A stretch of DNA of 64,000 nucleotides, from contig JAJQBY010000040.1 in assembly GCA_021203045.1 (NCBI GenBank), positions 1-64,000 on the forward strand, in the 5' to 3' direction. The notes beneath the pieces were generated by a model. The model was not told the origin of the DNA. It searched no databases and saw nothing but the letters and a program-made list of their open reading frames with translations. Shown one piece after another: positions 27,659 to 37,138 of the stretch. The DNA comes from Oscillospiraceae bacterium. Its GTDB lineage: Bacteria; Bacillota; Clostridia; Oscillospirales; Oscillospiraceae. Within the stretch, counting starts at the first letter, position 1; each line of letters opens with the position of its first letter. Position numbers and translations under genes: made by a program.

Positions 27659-29743
27659 TTATGCGGCCGGGGTCACGCGACCGGCGGGAGCTACCTCATC
27701 GGGATAGATGGTGTAATCTCCGTTTTCCAGGAACTCACACCAGAGCTGAGCCATTTCGGAATTGGAGGCCACGATCTCCGTGCCGTCCGGCACGGTCATA
27801 TCGCCGCCGCCGACCTCCGCGGCGCAGCCAACCGTCCAATCATCATCCACCAGGTACTCCCCGTGGTCATAGATCAGCTCGTCCCCTACGGTCAGGGTCG
27901 TGACCTCGAAGGTATCCGGATCATAGGTGCAGGTCAGGCCCGCCACCTGATACATGTTATTGTTCTCCTCCCCGATCTTGGAGCAGGAGGTATTCATCAG
28001 ACTGACAAGCTCCTCTGCCGTGTACTCGGCATAGTAGATCTTCAAGGGGTTTGCAAAGACGGACAGCGCGTCCACCAGGGTGATGTCCCCCGCCTCGATG
28101 GAGGCGCGCACCCAGAAGCCGGGATACAGGGCGATGGATATCTCGTCCCCATCCCAAAGCTGCTGAGCAGTATAGAGGATGCCGTCGGCTACCAGGTCGC
28201 CCAGGTTCGTCTCATTGGCGCGGACCCCGCCGCCCACGTCGCCGGAGCTGATACGCTCACCGTTCAGGAAATACTCCGTGGTGGCATATACCTTTGTGTA
28301 GCCGTCCGCCTCCAGGCGGCCATAGCAGCGATCGACCGCAGCCTGGACCTCCTCGTCCGGCTGGATGCCTTCCCACTCGCCCTCGTCGTTGGTGGTAAGA
28401 TTCTCGCTGTCCTTGGCCACTACCTGGCCGTCCTTCAGATACAGATACAGCACGCCGATGGCCTCGCCCTTGCAGTTGGCCTGGTTCACAATGGTGTCGG
28501 ATTCAGATTCGTCAAACAGCCAGCCCTCGCCGTCATTGATGACGGAATGGGTGTGGGCGTCGATGATGGCGTCGATACCGGTGGTCTTCAGCGCCACCTG
28601 CGCAGAGTTGGTATCATTGGAGCTGGCCTCCGTGGAATCGGCTCCCATCCAGCCGGTGTGGCAGACCATAACCACCGCGCTGGCTCCGTCCGCGATCAGG
28701 GCGTCCGTCGCGTTCTGGGCCACGGTGATGGTGGACTGGCCGCCAGCAAAGTAGGCATCTGTGATGGAGCCGCCCTGGGTGGACTCTCCGAACAGCCCGA
28801 TCAGGGTGCCGTTCGCGGTCTCCACGATCACGCCGTCATCCAATACATTGTCTCCGGCGGTAAGGTTATAGCTCTCCAGATCGATGGCGCTGTAGTCGAT
28901 GGTGCCGTCCTCGTTCAGGGACAGGATATCGGAATAGAGATCTACAAATTCCTCTACTCCCACAGCGGGCTCATAGCTCTCCGCATAGGCCACCATGTCG
29001 ATGTCCTCAGATGCGTTCTGGTTCGCCAGCAGAGGGGTCAAGCCGCTCTCCTGGCTCAGGATGGACAGGAAGTATGTACCCAGGCCCTGATCGGTGATGC
29101 CGCCGTCGTTATTGCCCCAGGTGTAATAATCATAGATCATCGCCATGATATAGGGGATGTACTCGCCCTCGTACACATGGGCCGCAGCATAGCCGCCGGC
29201 ATACAGGTCGCCGCCGCTGACAGCCAGGACCAGGCTGTAGTTACCAGACTGCTCCAGCTGCGTCTTCAGGCCCTTCACATAGGGCTCAGTAGTCAAAAAG
29301 CCATGAGTGTCATTCGTGTGGACGATGGCCACCACCTCATCGTAATCACTGACGAACTGGACATTTCCGATAACCTGGCCATTTTCCACCGTATCGCTCT
29401 CAGAAAAGAACACGATCACAGGAAAATCTGCCTCCACCGTGGCCCCGTCCTCGATCTCCAGGCGGTCCACCACGCAGCTGTCCTCTACTGTCCAGGTCTC
29501 TCCGGCAGCTACGGTCACATCACCCAGGCTCTCGCCGTAGTCCTCGCCGGTATAGAGGTCCTCCAGGTCGAGGTCCAGATCCTCTGTCTCCTCATAGGCC
29601 CGATAGCCTATAACATTGTGTTCGCTTTATACCTCTTGGGTGGGGCCCCCGGCGGGTGCCGCCTCCTCTGTGGTGGGGTCTGCCGGCGCTGCCAGGCAGA
29701 AGGCCAGGCAAAGCACCAACAGCAGGCTTACAAATCGTTTCAT
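27659..29743 (-). pseudogene. Secreted 5'-nucleotidase interrupted by an in-frame stop
   Basis: Starting at the ATG at 29743 (after GGAGATCG) the frame reads a signal peptide, MKRFVSLLLVLCLAFCLAAPA, then PTQEV and a TAA at codon 39 (29627-29629). The same frame then stays open to 27659. The body holds the metallophosphatase motifs HTNDTHG, SGGD, WGNNDGG (usually GNHE) and DAHTHS, followed by a 5'-nucleotidase C-terminal domain (LGDLVADGILYTAQ). It would be a wall- or membrane-associated UDP-sugar hydrolase/nucleotidase. As read, the signal peptide is severed from the enzyme, so it is a recent pseudogene, a recoded gene, or a sequence error. The track begins at an internal GTG (29518). Confidence 0.8.
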
Positions 29744-29754
29744 TCGATCTCCTT

Positions 29755-30426
29755 TCAAGATGGTTTTTCCTCTTTTTCTCTCCCAAGGGCAGCCAGCAGC
29801 GCCTCAGGCTCAACCTGTGTCAGGGCGGCGGGAAGCGCCTCCCCCCGGCTGCATACAGCTGCCAGGTACTGACTTGACACATTCTTTACAATTACATTAT
29901 AATCCATAAATCCCCATTCTGGCAAGGGGTGTATTACATTTGTTTGAGAAAGAGTGAGAAATTCCTCATTACTGACCGCCTTGACCCACGCCTCCTTCCG
30001 GGTCCATATACGAAAAAAGGCCAGCTCCCGCTCCTCCTCCGGCTGGGCAGCAAGCCATTCCCGCTCTCCCCGATGAAAGCGTCTGGCGATGGAGAGCTTC
30101 ACCGGCCGCACCTGCTGCACGTCCGCCCCCACAGGCCCGTCCCCTATGGCACACAGCGCCAGGGGACCGGAATTCGAGAGACTGAAAAACACCGTCCCGT
30201 CCGCCGCCACAGGCTTTCCCGCTGGCAGACAAGATACCTGCATAGCAGGGTCAAAACCGTTTTCCTCCATGACCCAGCGCCACAGCAGACCCGTCCATAT
30301 ACTCTCCTCCCTGGCAGCCTGGCGGCGAAGCGCCGCCGCCCGTTCCTGCCGCCAGGCAGGCAGCAGCTCCATAGCGTCTTCCGGCAGGAAAGCGCCGCTC
30401 CAATCTGAAATATAAGCCTTTACCAT
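29755..30426 (-). CDS. Sfp-type 4'-phosphopantetheinyl transferase
   Basis: 223 residues. Moves phosphopantetheine from CoA to a serine of a carrier protein. Visible motifs in order: GKPVAADGTVFFSLSNSG (family P1/P2, normally FNLSHSG), GADVQQV (Mg-binding, normally GIDIE) and FFRIWTRKEAWVKA (the WxxKEA motif, with the acidic and lysine residues kept). The Asp-then-Gln in GADVQ loses the second acidic metal ligand, so metal binding may differ. No carrier-protein or synthase gene is nearby. The nucleotidase start is 12 bases downstream, so the two are probably co-transcribed. Confidence 0.85.
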   Translation of the reverse strand: MVKAYISDWSGAFLPEDAMELLPAWRQERAAALRRQAAREESIWTGLLWRWVMEENGFDPAMQVSCLPAGKPVAADGTVFFSLSNSGPLALCAIGDGPVGADVQQVRPVKLSIARRFHRGEREWLAAQPEEERELAFFRIWTRKEAWVKAVSNEEFLTLSQTNVIHPLPEWGFMDYNVIVKNVSSQYLAAVCSRGEALPAALTQVEPEALLAALGREKEEKPS

Positions 30427-30436
30427 ATATCAAGTC

Positions 30437-32002
30437 TCACCAATCCGGTTCGTACCAATAATTATATATCGTATAATTCTGAATATGGAACAGTGCCAGG
30501 TCCCCATGCCGCTCAGGGCGCGTATCCTCCAGCTCCACGTCATATATCCAGTCTATTCCATCCTCGGGGATAATCACCCAGCTATGGGCGCCATAAAATT
30601 GATTGACCTGACCGGCCACGATATAGGCCGTCTCTCCCAGAAGGCGGGCCAGAATACCGAAGGTCGCCGAATACCCATAGCAGGTCCCACCGCCGTTCTG
30701 GAAAAATCGCAGCGCTCTGGCGTATTCCCAGCCGGTGGTCCCCACATCCTCCGATGTCATATCCTCCGCCGTGACCAGATATTCAAAATTATCCCTGACA
30801 TACCGGTAGACCGCCGCCAGGGCCTCCTCCTGCTCCGGCAGGTCATTCGCGCCGCTCTCCTCCAGGGCCTGAGCCAGATAATCGTCCAGCTCCTCGCTGC
30901 CGGTGGTGTACCGTCCGTCAAGGCCAAAGGTCCAGACGCCGTAATCCATATCGCACATGATAGAGCCATCATCCCAGGCTGCATATAGCCAGCCATACAG
31001 CCGGTGGACGCCCGGCTCCGCCGTCTCCACGGTCCCCTCCGTCAGGGCGTCTGTGACATAGGTCCAGGCCCAGCTGTCCATGCTCATATCCTCCGGGATA
31101 TTTCCGGTGAAGAATAAAGCATCCTCATCAAGGGCCTCGGCCCGGCCGGCCAGCTGCACAAGAATGACGGCGATCTCCCCCCGGCGGAGCAGCTCGTTCT
31201 CCCCCCTGACCTCACCGCTCTCGCTGGTGACGCCGGCAGCCACATCCTCCGCCAGTGCCAATACGCGGGTCCGCTCTGTTCCCGAAAGACGGGAAGCCAG
31301 CCGTGCAAGGGTACCGGCAGTCCAATCCCTTGCGGCATACTGCCCGGGCATGAATTTCCCTCCTGCCACCTCCTCCAACAGCCCTGCCAGATACAGACCT
31401 GTGATGGCGTCATATGCCTCGCTCTCCCGGGTCACATCCGAATAAGGACAGTCCGCCCCCTCCGGCAGGCCGTCCAGCAAAGCCGCCAGCAGCAGACAGA
31501 ACTGGCCTCTGGTCATGCAGTCGTCCTCATGGAACAGTCCGTCTGCCGCCAGACTCATCAGGGCAGGATGATCTGTCTGATCTGCTACGGACAGTCTTAC
31601 ATCAGAGACCGGCGTTGTAACCACCACGGCTGTAGGCTCTGCCGTGGCCGCGGGCTCCGCCGTGGCTGTGGGTTCTGCCGTGGCTGTCGGTTCCGCTGTG
31701 GCTGTGGGTTCCGCCATAGCTGTGGGTTCCGCCATAGCTGTGGGTTCCGCCGTAGCCGTTGGCTCCGCTGTGGCTGTGGGTTCCGCCGTGGCTGTGGGCT
31801 CTGCCGTGGCTATGGGCTCCGCCGTGGCCGCAGACACGACGACAGCGGAGGACGCCGCAGCTTCCTCCGCTTCTCTGGCCGTTTCTTCTGTCCGGCTCAT
31901 AACAGCGTCCTCCTCCCTCACGGAAAGAGAGGAGCGCATTCCGGACAGCATGACAGCCAGCACTATCAGCACAAATCCAATATGTAAAAATCTATATCTC
32001 AT
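30437..32002 (-). CDS. Secreted SLH/transglutaminase-like protein
   Basis: 521 residues. An N-terminal membrane segment (FLHIGFVLIVLAVMLSGM) is followed by an Ala/Glu linker and eleven copies of the hexapeptide ATAEPT (residues 59-124). Next come SLH-like segments (about 135-300, MTRGQFCLLLAALLDG and RGEIAVILVQLAG) and a transglutaminase-like domain near the C-terminus. The catalytic triad is GGGTCYGYSATFG (Cys), GAHSWV (His) and YDVELED (Asp). Such proteins are surface-bound cysteine peptidases or crosslinkers. SLH parts suggest attachment to secondary wall polymers. The gene ends ten bases before the Sfp-type gene, so they may share a transcript. The ribosome site (GTAGGG) is weak. Confidence 0.82.
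   Translation of the reverse strand: MRYRFLHIGFVLIVLAVMLSGMRSSLSVREEDAVMSRTEETAREAEEAAASSAVVVSAATAEPIATAEPTATAEPTATAEPTATAEPTAMAEPTAMAEPTATAEPTATAEPTATAEPAATAEPTAVVVTTPVSDVRLSVADQTDHPALMSLAADGLFHEDDCMTRGQFCLLLAALLDGLPEGADCPYSDVTRESEAYDAITGLYLAGLLEEVAGGKFMPGQYAARDWTAGTLARLASRLSGTERTRVLALAEDVAAGVTSESGEVRGENELLRRGEIAVILVQLAGRAEALDEDALFFTGNIPEDMSMDSWAWTYVTDALTEGTVETAEPGVHRLYGWLYAAWDDGSIMCDMDYGVWTFGLDGRYTTGSEELDDYLAQALEESGANDLPEQEEALAAVYRYVRDNFEYLVTAEDMTSEDVGTTGWEYARALRFFQNGGGTCYGYSATFGILARLLGETAYIVAGQVNQFYGAHSWVIIPEDGIDWIYDVELEDTRPERHGDLALFHIQNYTIYNYWYEPDW
31631..31828. repeat. 18-bp tandem repeat, 11 coding copies
   Basis: Eleven units of 18 bases encode ATAEPT with small changes (ATAEPI, AMAEPT, ATAEPA). 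The AMAEPT pair marks a recent internal duplication. The unit keeps frame, so copy-number change alters only linker length. Opposite-strand ORFs here are artefacts of the repeat. Confidence 0.92.
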
Positions 32003-32020
32003 GCCCTACAACACGCCGCA

Positions 32021-32059
32021 GCAGCGCCCCGTTCCCATGGTTGGGAAGCGGGACGCTGC
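32021..32059. terminator. Imperfect hairpin between two secreted-protein genes
   Basis: GCAGCG...TTCCCA pairs with TGGGAA...CGCTGC over about 16 bases with one mismatch and one bulge. It lies between the 32097-34142 gene and the next leftward gene; no T-run follows on that strand, so it may only attenuate. Confidence 0.5.
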
Positions 32060-32096
32060 CCGTCAGGTTTGTTACTTCTTTTTCTCTGTCAGGAAA

Positions 32097-34142
32097 TTAC
32101 TGGATAGCGTCCCCAAGCAGAGCGGCCAGCAGGCCGGTGCTGTCCGTAATGGTCAGGATGCCGGCCTCCTCGTCATAGGAGACCTCTGCGCCAATGGCAT
32201 CCAGCAGGTCATTGACGGAAACAGTCAACGCGCCCTCGCTGGAATCGGCAGCCTCATCAGCGCCGTCCTCCACCAGAATCACAACGCCGGTGTACTCCAC
32301 ACCGGGCTCAAAGGACTCGATCTGGGTACCGGTGCTGATATCATAGGTCAGCTCGTCGTTGCTCATGCCGCAGTCCACATAGATGGCAAGGCTCTTGCCC
32401 TCGGGGGCCTGCACCACAGCGCCCTCCTCCAGGGTGAAGCTGTAGAGGTTGGAATCGCCGGTCACGGTCCAGACAGAATCGGCGTCCATGCTCATGCGCA
32501 CGCCCCAGACGGTCTCATAGGTATCGTTATAGATAACGTTCTTCAGAGTGGCCTCCATGGCGGTCAGCTCATCGGTGGCCTCCTCCAGCTCGTCCTCAGG
32601 CAGAGCCTCTACGGCCTCTGTCCAATAGGTATTCCAGGCAGCCAGGGTGGTGCCCACCACAGCGCCGGTCAGGTCGGCGTTCTCCAGGGACAGAATCATC
32701 TTGCGCATATAGTCCTCATGGAGGATATCGCCCTCGGCGGTCAGGTTCGCCAAAACCACCTCGTCGCCCACATACTCGGTGCCGTCCACGGGATAGATGC
32801 CGGAGGCCATGGAATCATAGGTGAACATGGAGTGGACAAGGATGCCGGTCCGGCTGGCAAGCTCGCAGTTGTCGATGACCACCTTGCCGTTGTGGCTGGC
32901 AATGAATACCAGCGCGCCGCTCTGATACTCGCTGATCAGACCGTCCACACCGGTGCTTTCGCTGTCGTCCCAATCCGCATAGGTAGTGCCGTCTGCAAAC
33001 TGAAGGTCTTCGTCCAGGGTAGAGATGTATGCGTTATACAGATAAGCCTCGGCCACGGAATCCGCGCCGGCCATATCCGCATGGATCTTAATTGGGTAAT
33101 CATGGGCGATCAGCTCAGTAGTACCGTCCTCGGTAGCAGATGCGGTCAGCAAGTCAGCCTCGCCGTCATAGGGATCGGTGGCGGTCTCATCCGCATTCTC
33201 CAGGGAATCCACAGTAAGGACAGCGGTCCGGCAAACAGTGATGGCAGTGTTACCGGCCAAGACACGGCTGCCATACACAAAAGCGGTGCAGCCCGCAGCG
33301 TCATAGATAGCGTAGCCGCCGGTGCCGATGTTCTCCACATCAGAGTTGACCACATACATGGTGGTAGAGGTATTATCGTAGCTCAGGCCGCCCCAGGAGT
33401 TCGTCAGGACGGTGGAGTTGAGGAACCACACATCGCCGCCCATCAGGAGAAGGGCACGGGTGGAGTGGTTCACAAACATGCTGTCCACGCAGATCAGGTC
33501 GGGCAGCTGGGTGGCGTTGGAGTCACGGGTGGTAGAGGGAATGTGAACGGTGGGACGCCCGGTGCCGTTGGATTCTACATAGACGTTCTTCAGCTCGATA
33601 GCAGAGCCGTTGAAGGCCAGAGCCACGCCGGGGGCAGTCTCTGTAGCGTCGCTGGCAAGAGTCTCCTCCTCATCGGTCTCCATCACGATGACGGAGTTAT
33701 AGGTCTCCCCATCGGGAGCCTCATAGTAGTCCTCCTCACCACCGAGAACGACCGGGGTGGTCTCATCGGTCAGCTGATTGATGACAAGGCCGCTGTTGCC
33801 CACGGCCTCCTCATCATCCCAATCCTCTGCGCCGCAGTAGATGTAGATACCGCTCAGGGTGTAGGTCTCGCCTTCCTCGGGAGTGGCGACATCCTCCTGA
33901 TACTCTACCTCATAGGCGTCGGTGACGTTCTGACTGACGGTATAGCCGTCCTCCCCGTATTCGATATACAGGGCGGCGCGGGTACCCAGGATATCCACCG
34001 CCTTGGTGGAGTTATCCGGCGGGGAGCTGGTTGCGCTTCCTCCCATGGATGTGTCCGGCATGTCGCTGGATGCGAACGCACCTACGCTCAGCACCATACA
34101 CAGGGCCAGGATCAGCGCAAGGATCTTGCAGCTCTTTTTCAT
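32097..34142 (-). CDS. Secreted beta-helix-like protein
   Basis: 681 residues with a signal peptide (MKKSCKILALILALCMVLSVGAFA). Residues 150-420 read as short repeating strands with Asn/Ser/Gly turns (NGSAIELKNVYVESNG, DLICVDSMFVNHSTRALLLMGGDVWFLNS, TMYVVNSDVENIG), as in right-handed parallel beta-helices. The last 50 residues (LTVSVNDLLDAIGAEVSYDEEAGILTITDS) resemble the copper-amine-oxidase-N-like repeat common on clostridial surface proteins. The protein is strongly acidic. No catalytic residues are evident; a surface carbohydrate-binding role is a guess. It is divergent from another beta-helix-type lipoprotein. Confidence 0.75.
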   Translation of the reverse strand: MKKSCKILALILALCMVLSVGAFASSDMPDTSMGGSATSSPPDNSTKAVDILGTRAALYIEYGEDGYTVSQNVTDAYEVEYQEDVATPEEGETYTLSGIYIYCGAEDWDDEEAVGNSGLVINQLTDETTPVVLGGEEDYYEAPDGETYNSVIVMETDEEETLASDATETAPGVALAFNGSAIELKNVYVESNGTGRPTVHIPSTTRDSNATQLPDLICVDSMFVNHSTRALLLMGGDVWFLNSTVLTNSWGGLSYDNTSTTMYVVNSDVENIGTGGYAIYDAAGCTAFVYGSRVLAGNTAITVCRTAVLTVDSLENADETATDPYDGEADLLTASATEDGTTELIAHDYPIKIHADMAGADSVAEAYLYNAYISTLDEDLQFADGTTYADWDDSESTGVDGLISEYQSGALVFIASHNGKVVIDNCELASRTGILVHSMFTYDSMASGIYPVDGTEYVGDEVVLANLTAEGDILHEDYMRKMILSLENADLTGAVVGTTLAAWNTYWTEAVEALPEDELEEATDELTAMEATLKNVIYNDTYETVWGVRMSMDADSVWTVTGDSNLYSFTLEEGAVVQAPEGKSLAIYVDCGMSNDELTYDISTGTQIESFEPGVEYTGVVILVEDGADEAADSSEGALTVSVNDLLDAIGAEVSYDEEAGILTITDSTGLLAALLGDAIQ

Positions 34143-34169
34143 AATTTAATTTCTCCTTTCAAACTTTCG

Positions 34170-34185
34170 CGTCATATTTATGACG
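34170..34185. promoter_or_regulatory. Palindromic operator candidate
   Basis: CGTCATA-TT-TATGACG, with perfect 7-base arms. It lies just downstream of the -10 of the leftward gene (about +15 to +30), where a bound repressor would block transcription. A further TGACG half-site lies near 34194. Confidence 0.55.
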
Positions 34186-34206
34186 ACAAAAAAATGACGT
34201 ATGTTC

Positions 34207-34234
34207 ATTATAACAGACTCCCTGAAAAAAACAA
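34207..34234 (-). promoter_or_regulatory. Promoter of the beta-helix protein gene
   Basis: Minus strand TTGTTT, 16 bases, TATAAT. Confidence 0.65.
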
Positions 34235-34256
34235 TACCCAATTTTCCGCAAATTCA

Positions 34257-34285
34257 TTGACAGGTCAAAATTGAGGCATTATATT
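34257..34285 (+). promoter_or_regulatory. Promoter of the carbohydrate-binding lipoprotein gene
   Basis: TTGACA, 17 bases, TATATT, about 33 bases before the start at 34318. It is back to back with the leftward promoter 23 bases away. Confidence 0.75.
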
Positions 34286-34317
34286 ATTAGTTATACAAGG
34301 AATCGAGGACAAACCTT

Positions 34318-36279
34318 ATGAAAAGACATTATCTTCTCCCCCTTCTCCTGGTTCTCGCACTGGCCCTGCTATGCGGCTGTACCCAGAACGACACCGGGAC
34401 AGCGGAGGCCGCCGTCACCGAGGCCCCAGCAGTACAGGACACTGCCGAGGCCGCCGTTCTGACAGCCCAAAGCCTGGCCGTTTCAGAGGACGACATCGTG
34501 CTGAACGGGACCACAGCCATTGTGCCGGAGGGCGTCTCCTGTGCAAACGGGGTCATTACCATCGAAGGCGCCGGGACCTACCGGATCGCCGGCTCCCTAA
34601 CCGGGCAGGTGATCGTGGACGCAGACGGCCCGGTGGAGCTGGTCCTGGCCGGCGCCGCCATCACTGCCGCCCAGGCGGGAGAATGCGCCATAGAGATCCG
34701 CTCCGACGAGGATGTGCTTCTGACCCTGGAGACGGGAACAGAAAACACCCTCTCCGACGGCGCAGCTGCCGCCGATAGCTCCGCCTCCGCCACCCTGTAT
34801 TCCAAGGGCAGCCTGACCATTACAGGAAACGGCAGTCTTACCGTCACCGCCGGGGCCAACAACGGCATCCAGTGCAAGGCGGCCCTCACCGTCTCCGGCG
34901 GCCAGCTTACCGTCACGGCGGCCAATCATGGACTGAAATCCGCAGGTCTGCTGACCATTTCCGGCGGAGAGGTGACTGTGCAGTGCGGCGGAGACGGCCT
35001 GTGCGCCCAGGCCGGACGGCTGGTAGCGGGAGATATCCTTCTGTCCGGCGGCAGCCTCTCCGTCAGCGCCGGAGAGCACGGCATGGACAGCGAGGGGGAT
35101 ATATCTATTACCGGCGCTGCAATCGCCATTACCTCCACTGACGACGGTATCCGGGCTGTTAACGTATCTATCACCTCAGGGGATATCATGATAGACGCCG
35201 GTTGCGACGGCATCCAGGCGGAATCCCTTCTTGCTATCGCCGGGGGCGATCTCCGGATCACTGCCGGGGGCGGCGGCGGGGACGCCAGCAGCCACGCCGG
35301 GGAAAGCTTTGGCCCGGGCGGCGCCTCCGGTGAGGCGGAAACCGCCTCAGATATCAGTGCTAAGGGTCTCAAAAGCGACGGAGATATCACCATTTCCGGG
35401 GGCGTTTTTGATTTGAACACCTCCGACGACAGCATCCACTGCGCCGGTCTCTGCACCATAGACGGCGGAACCATGACCATATGCTCCAGCGATGACGCCA
35501 TTCATGCGGACGATATGCTGGTGATAAACGACGGTATTATCACCGTCACCGACTGCTTTGAGGGACTGGAGGCCTTTGCCATCGAAATCCATGGCGGCGA
35601 GATAGACCTCCGTTCCGTCAATGACGGTATTAACGCCAACGGTCCGGAAAACATGGGGATGGGCGGCTTCGGCGGCGCATCCGGCGAAGCAAGCGGCGAA
35701 ACGGAGGAGGACAGCTCATCAGATTCCGTCAGCGGCTCCAGCATCACCTATTACCGGCAGACAGGCGGCAGCGTGAACCTTGTGGTCACCGGCAGCATGA
35801 GCAACGTGGGCGATGGCCTGGATTCCAACGGAAGCGTATATATCGACGGCGGAACGCTCATCATCTCCACCGATGGCAGCACCCAGGAGGGCGCTATCGA
35901 CTACGGCGGCGGAGAATTCGTCATCACCGGAGGCATCGTTATCGCCGGGGGCTCCTCCATGATGCAAGAGAGCCTTTCCTCCAGCTCTACCCAGTGCTGC
36001 GCCATTCTGTCCACCAACACTCAGGCCGCGGGAACGGAAGTGACCATTCTGGACGAGGACGGCAGCGTCATCGCCTCCGCCGTCATGGAGGACACCTTCT
36101 CCTGCCTGATTCTCTCCCACCCGGATATGACCGTGGGCAGCACCTATACCGTGACCTACGGCACTGAATCCACCACCCTGGACTTCACCGGCACCACCGT
36201 GATCAATTTCTCCGGCGGCTTCGGCATGGGCGGTTTCGGCGGCGGCATGCCCGGCGGCATGGGCGGCCCCGGTTTTTAG
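34318..36279 (+). CDS. Carbohydrate-binding beta-helix lipoprotein (Cthe_2159-like)
   Basis: 653 residues. The signal peptide ends in lipobox LLCGC. From about residue 60 to 560 the chain repeats turns such as ANNGIQCK, STDDGIRA, GCDGIQAE, TSDDSIHC and SSDDAIHADD. This Asx-Gly-Ile ladder is typical of the Cthe_2159 family (carbohydrate-binding domain, PF14262), known to bind cellulose or pectin-like acidic glycans and calcium. Two Gly/Ser-rich insertions (near 320 and 455) and a Gly-Phe-Met tail (GFGMGGFGGGMPGGMGGPGF) are low-complexity. It is probably a surface glycan-binding protein. Divergent from a second beta-helix-like secreted protein. Confidence 0.82.
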   Translation: MKRHYLLPLLLVLALALLCGCTQNDTGTAEAAVTEAPAVQDTAEAAVLTAQSLAVSEDDIVLNGTTAIVPEGVSCANGVITIEGAGTYRIAGSLTGQVIVDADGPVELVLAGAAITAAQAGECAIEIRSDEDVLLTLETGTENTLSDGAAAADSSASATLYSKGSLTITGNGSLTVTAGANNGIQCKAALTVSGGQLTVTAANHGLKSAGLLTISGGEVTVQCGGDGLCAQAGRLVAGDILLSGGSLSVSAGEHGMDSEGDISITGAAIAITSTDDGIRAVNVSITSGDIMIDAGCDGIQAESLLAIAGGDLRITAGGGGGDASSHAGESFGPGGASGEAETASDISAKGLKSDGDITISGGVFDLNTSDDSIHCAGLCTIDGGTMTICSSDDAIHADDMLVINDGIITVTDCFEGLEAFAIEIHGGEIDLRSVNDGINANGPENMGMGGFGGASGEASGETEEDSSSDSVSGSSITYYRQTGGSVNLVVTGSMSNVGDGLDSNGSVYIDGGTLIISTDGSTQEGAIDYGGGEFVITGGIVIAGGSSMMQESLSSSSTQCCAILSTNTQAAGTEVTILDEDGSVIASAVMEDTFSCLILSHPDMTVGSTYTVTYGTESTTLDFTGTTVINFSGGFGMGGFGGGMPGGMGGPGF

Positions 36280-36291
36280 TCGATATGACAT

Positions 36292-36334
36292 ATGCGCCGC
36301 ACCAGGCATCACACCTGGCGCGGCGCATTTTTTC
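36292..36334. terminator. Terminator after the carbohydrate-binding gene
   Basis: ATGCGCCGCACCAGG pairs with CCTGGCGCGGCGCAT (15 bases, one G-U), followed by TTTTTT. It also faces the convergent HD gene. Confidence 0.9.
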
Positions 36335-36343
36335 GGTACGAGG

Positions 36344-36937
36344 TCAGGGCTTAATATTCCCCTTTTGAATGTTCTCCTGCAAAATTTGACAGGTCACATC
36401 GTAAAGCCTTTCAGAACCGGCTTTTGTTCTATCCTGGCGGCCAAAGACCTGGGAGGCCGTAACACCATGGGCACGCCAATCACCGCCGTTATTGCTGTGA
36501 TTCAGCAGCAGAGGCTGGAAATTGTCCATAGCGTGGGCAAAATGGGCTTCCGGGGTCTCGTCCGCCTCAAATTCGTCGAATACCGCCGCCAGCTCCGCCC
36601 CCATATCCTCCGGCAGCAGACCGTATATACGCTCCTTCGCCGCCGCCTCCCGCGCCTGCTGGGTGGCAAGACCTGCCGCGTCATAGGCATAGGTATCCCC
36701 CGCGTCGATCTCCACCACGTCATGGATGAGGCACATGAGCATGACCCGGCCAATATCCACCGGCTCGTTTGCGTACTCCCGCAGCACATAAGCCATCACA
36801 GCCATATGCCAGGCATGCTCCGCATCATTTTCGTTCCGGCCCTGGCCGGTCAGATGGGTCTGGCGGAAAATATTTTTCTCCTTGTCCAGCTCCAGAATAA
36901 AATCTATCTGCCTTGACAGGCGTTCATCTGTTGTCAT
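36344..36937 (-). CDS. HD-domain hydrolase (YfbR-like)
   Basis: 197 residues of the HD_3 family, which includes 5'-deoxynucleotidases. Metal-binding residues are visible as NDAEHAWHMA (His-x3-His helix), LIHDVVEIDAGD (the HD pair) and a later Asp in HAMDNFQPLLLN. It probably dephosphorylates a small nucleotide in the cytoplasm. It stands alone between two rightward genes on the opposite strand. Confidence 0.82.
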   Translation of the reverse strand: MTTDERLSRQIDFILELDKEKNIFRQTHLTGQGRNENDAEHAWHMAVMAYVLREYANEPVDIGRVMLMCLIHDVVEIDAGDTYAYDAAGLATQQAREAAAKERIYGLLPEDMGAELAAVFDEFEADETPEAHFAHAMDNFQPLLLNHSNNGGDWRAHGVTASQVFGRQDRTKAGSERLYDVTCQILQENIQKGNIKP

Positions 36938-37048
36938 AGCACCCTTCGCCGTTTCCCGTGTTCTCCGGCCGCCGAGCCGGGCCCGCTCATTATAGCACGT
37001 CAGCCCCCGTTACGCCATAGCGTTGACTGCCGCTTTTATGCCCAAGAC

Positions 37049-37077
37049 TTGACGAATCCGCCCGAAAAATGTATGAT
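37049..37077 (+). promoter_or_regulatory. Promoter of the DUF3048 lipoprotein gene
   Basis: TTGACG, 17 bases, TATGAT, about 60 bases before the start. Confidence 0.7.
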
Positions 37078-37138
37078 AAGGGAACAACAGAGGAGACAAG
37101 CCCCTATCCATTCAACTGAACAAGGAGGTTCAAACGCT

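Noticed and set aside
31631-31828. Possible CRISPR-like array
   Set aside because: Units are 18 bases, contiguous with no spacers, and encode a regular peptide.
31644-34274. 876-residue plus-strand ORF with (GSAVAV)n repeats
   Set aside because: It is the opposite strand of the ATAEPT repeat and of the secreted 681-residue protein, has no ribosome site, and its Gly/His/Ala-rich composition is typical of shadow frames.
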